Source of the DNA: Certhia americana
Lineage: Eukaryota; Chordata; Aves; Passeriformes; Certhiidae
Length of the DNA stretch: 64,000 nt
Direction: 5' to 3'
Assembly: GCA_018697195.1 (NCBI GenBank)
Contig: JAGMWU010000039.1
Location: 759,817 to 823,816, forward strand
The number at the start of each line of letters is the position of its first letter. Position 1 is the stretch's first letter. Positions 63,854 to 64,000 of the stretch are shown here, piece by piece. The position numbers and the translations under genes are program-made. The notes beneath the pieces were generated by a model, which saw only the letters and a program-made list of their open reading frames with translations, was not told where the DNA came from and did no database searches.

Positions 63854-64000
63854 GTAGGACACCATGATCCATTCCAGCTGCAGTTCCTTACGAGTTCCCG
63901 GCTGTTCTCTGTGCTTCCTCCTCTATTTAGTGCTCTTTTGTCAATGAATGCTCTTTTGTCACTGAAGGAAACAATACAACTCCTTTTTGTTCTCTAACAA
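63854..64000 (+). other. EDNRA: EDNRA intron 2, beginning
   Basis: Begins at GTAGGA directly after AAG, a good donor. The reading frame continues open but diverges at once from the expected receptor sequence, which in mammals continues with the LLAGRWPF region from exon 3. This supports a splice here. The remaining exons, encoding TM3 to TM7 and the C-tail, lie to the right of the window. Confidence 0.85.

Overview
The window is vertebrate nuclear DNA, almost certainly from a bird. It is AT-rich and intron/intergene-like, with no bacterial-style gene packing. It carries several decayed CR1 retroposon tails, the dominant LINE family of birds and other sauropsids, plus an LTR of a type I recall as widespread in birds. 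Its one recognisable gene is endothelin receptor type A (EDNRA).

Layout: positions 1 to about 60,000 are a gene desert upstream of EDNRA. In mammals the interval on the 5' side of EDNRA, towards TTC29, is also large and gene-poor. I found no convincing coding exon here. All long open frames look like chance or low-complexity frames. What can be supported is: a degenerate tandem repeat of about 155 bp (2,990-3,830), an LTR fragment (9,881-10,300), CR1 fragments on both strands (clearest at 20,705-20,998, 44,445-44,575 and 56,185-56,525), simple repeats, a 17-bp perfect inverted repeat that would fold into a hairpin (46,318-46,392), and motif clusters that could be regulatory.

From about 60,030 to 61,290 lies a CpG-rich block that I read as the EDNRA promoter. 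It includes an untranslated first exon ending at a splice donor, most likely after 60,501. Intron 1 is about 2.9 kb. Exon 2 (from about 63,366) carries the end of the 5' UTR and the first 134 codons of EDNRA (63,452-63,853): signal peptide, glycosylated N-terminus, TM1, intracellular loop 1 and TM2. It ends at a consensus donor, and the rest of the receptor lies beyond the right edge.

I found no evidence of a previously undescribed biological system. The most checkable oddities are an Asn-to-Ile difference at the end of TM2 in the receptor, a five-codon upstream ORF that would be created by splicing exon 1 to exon 2, the perfect inverted repeat at 46.3 kb, and a tight GATA-motif cluster about 5 kb upstream of the gene.
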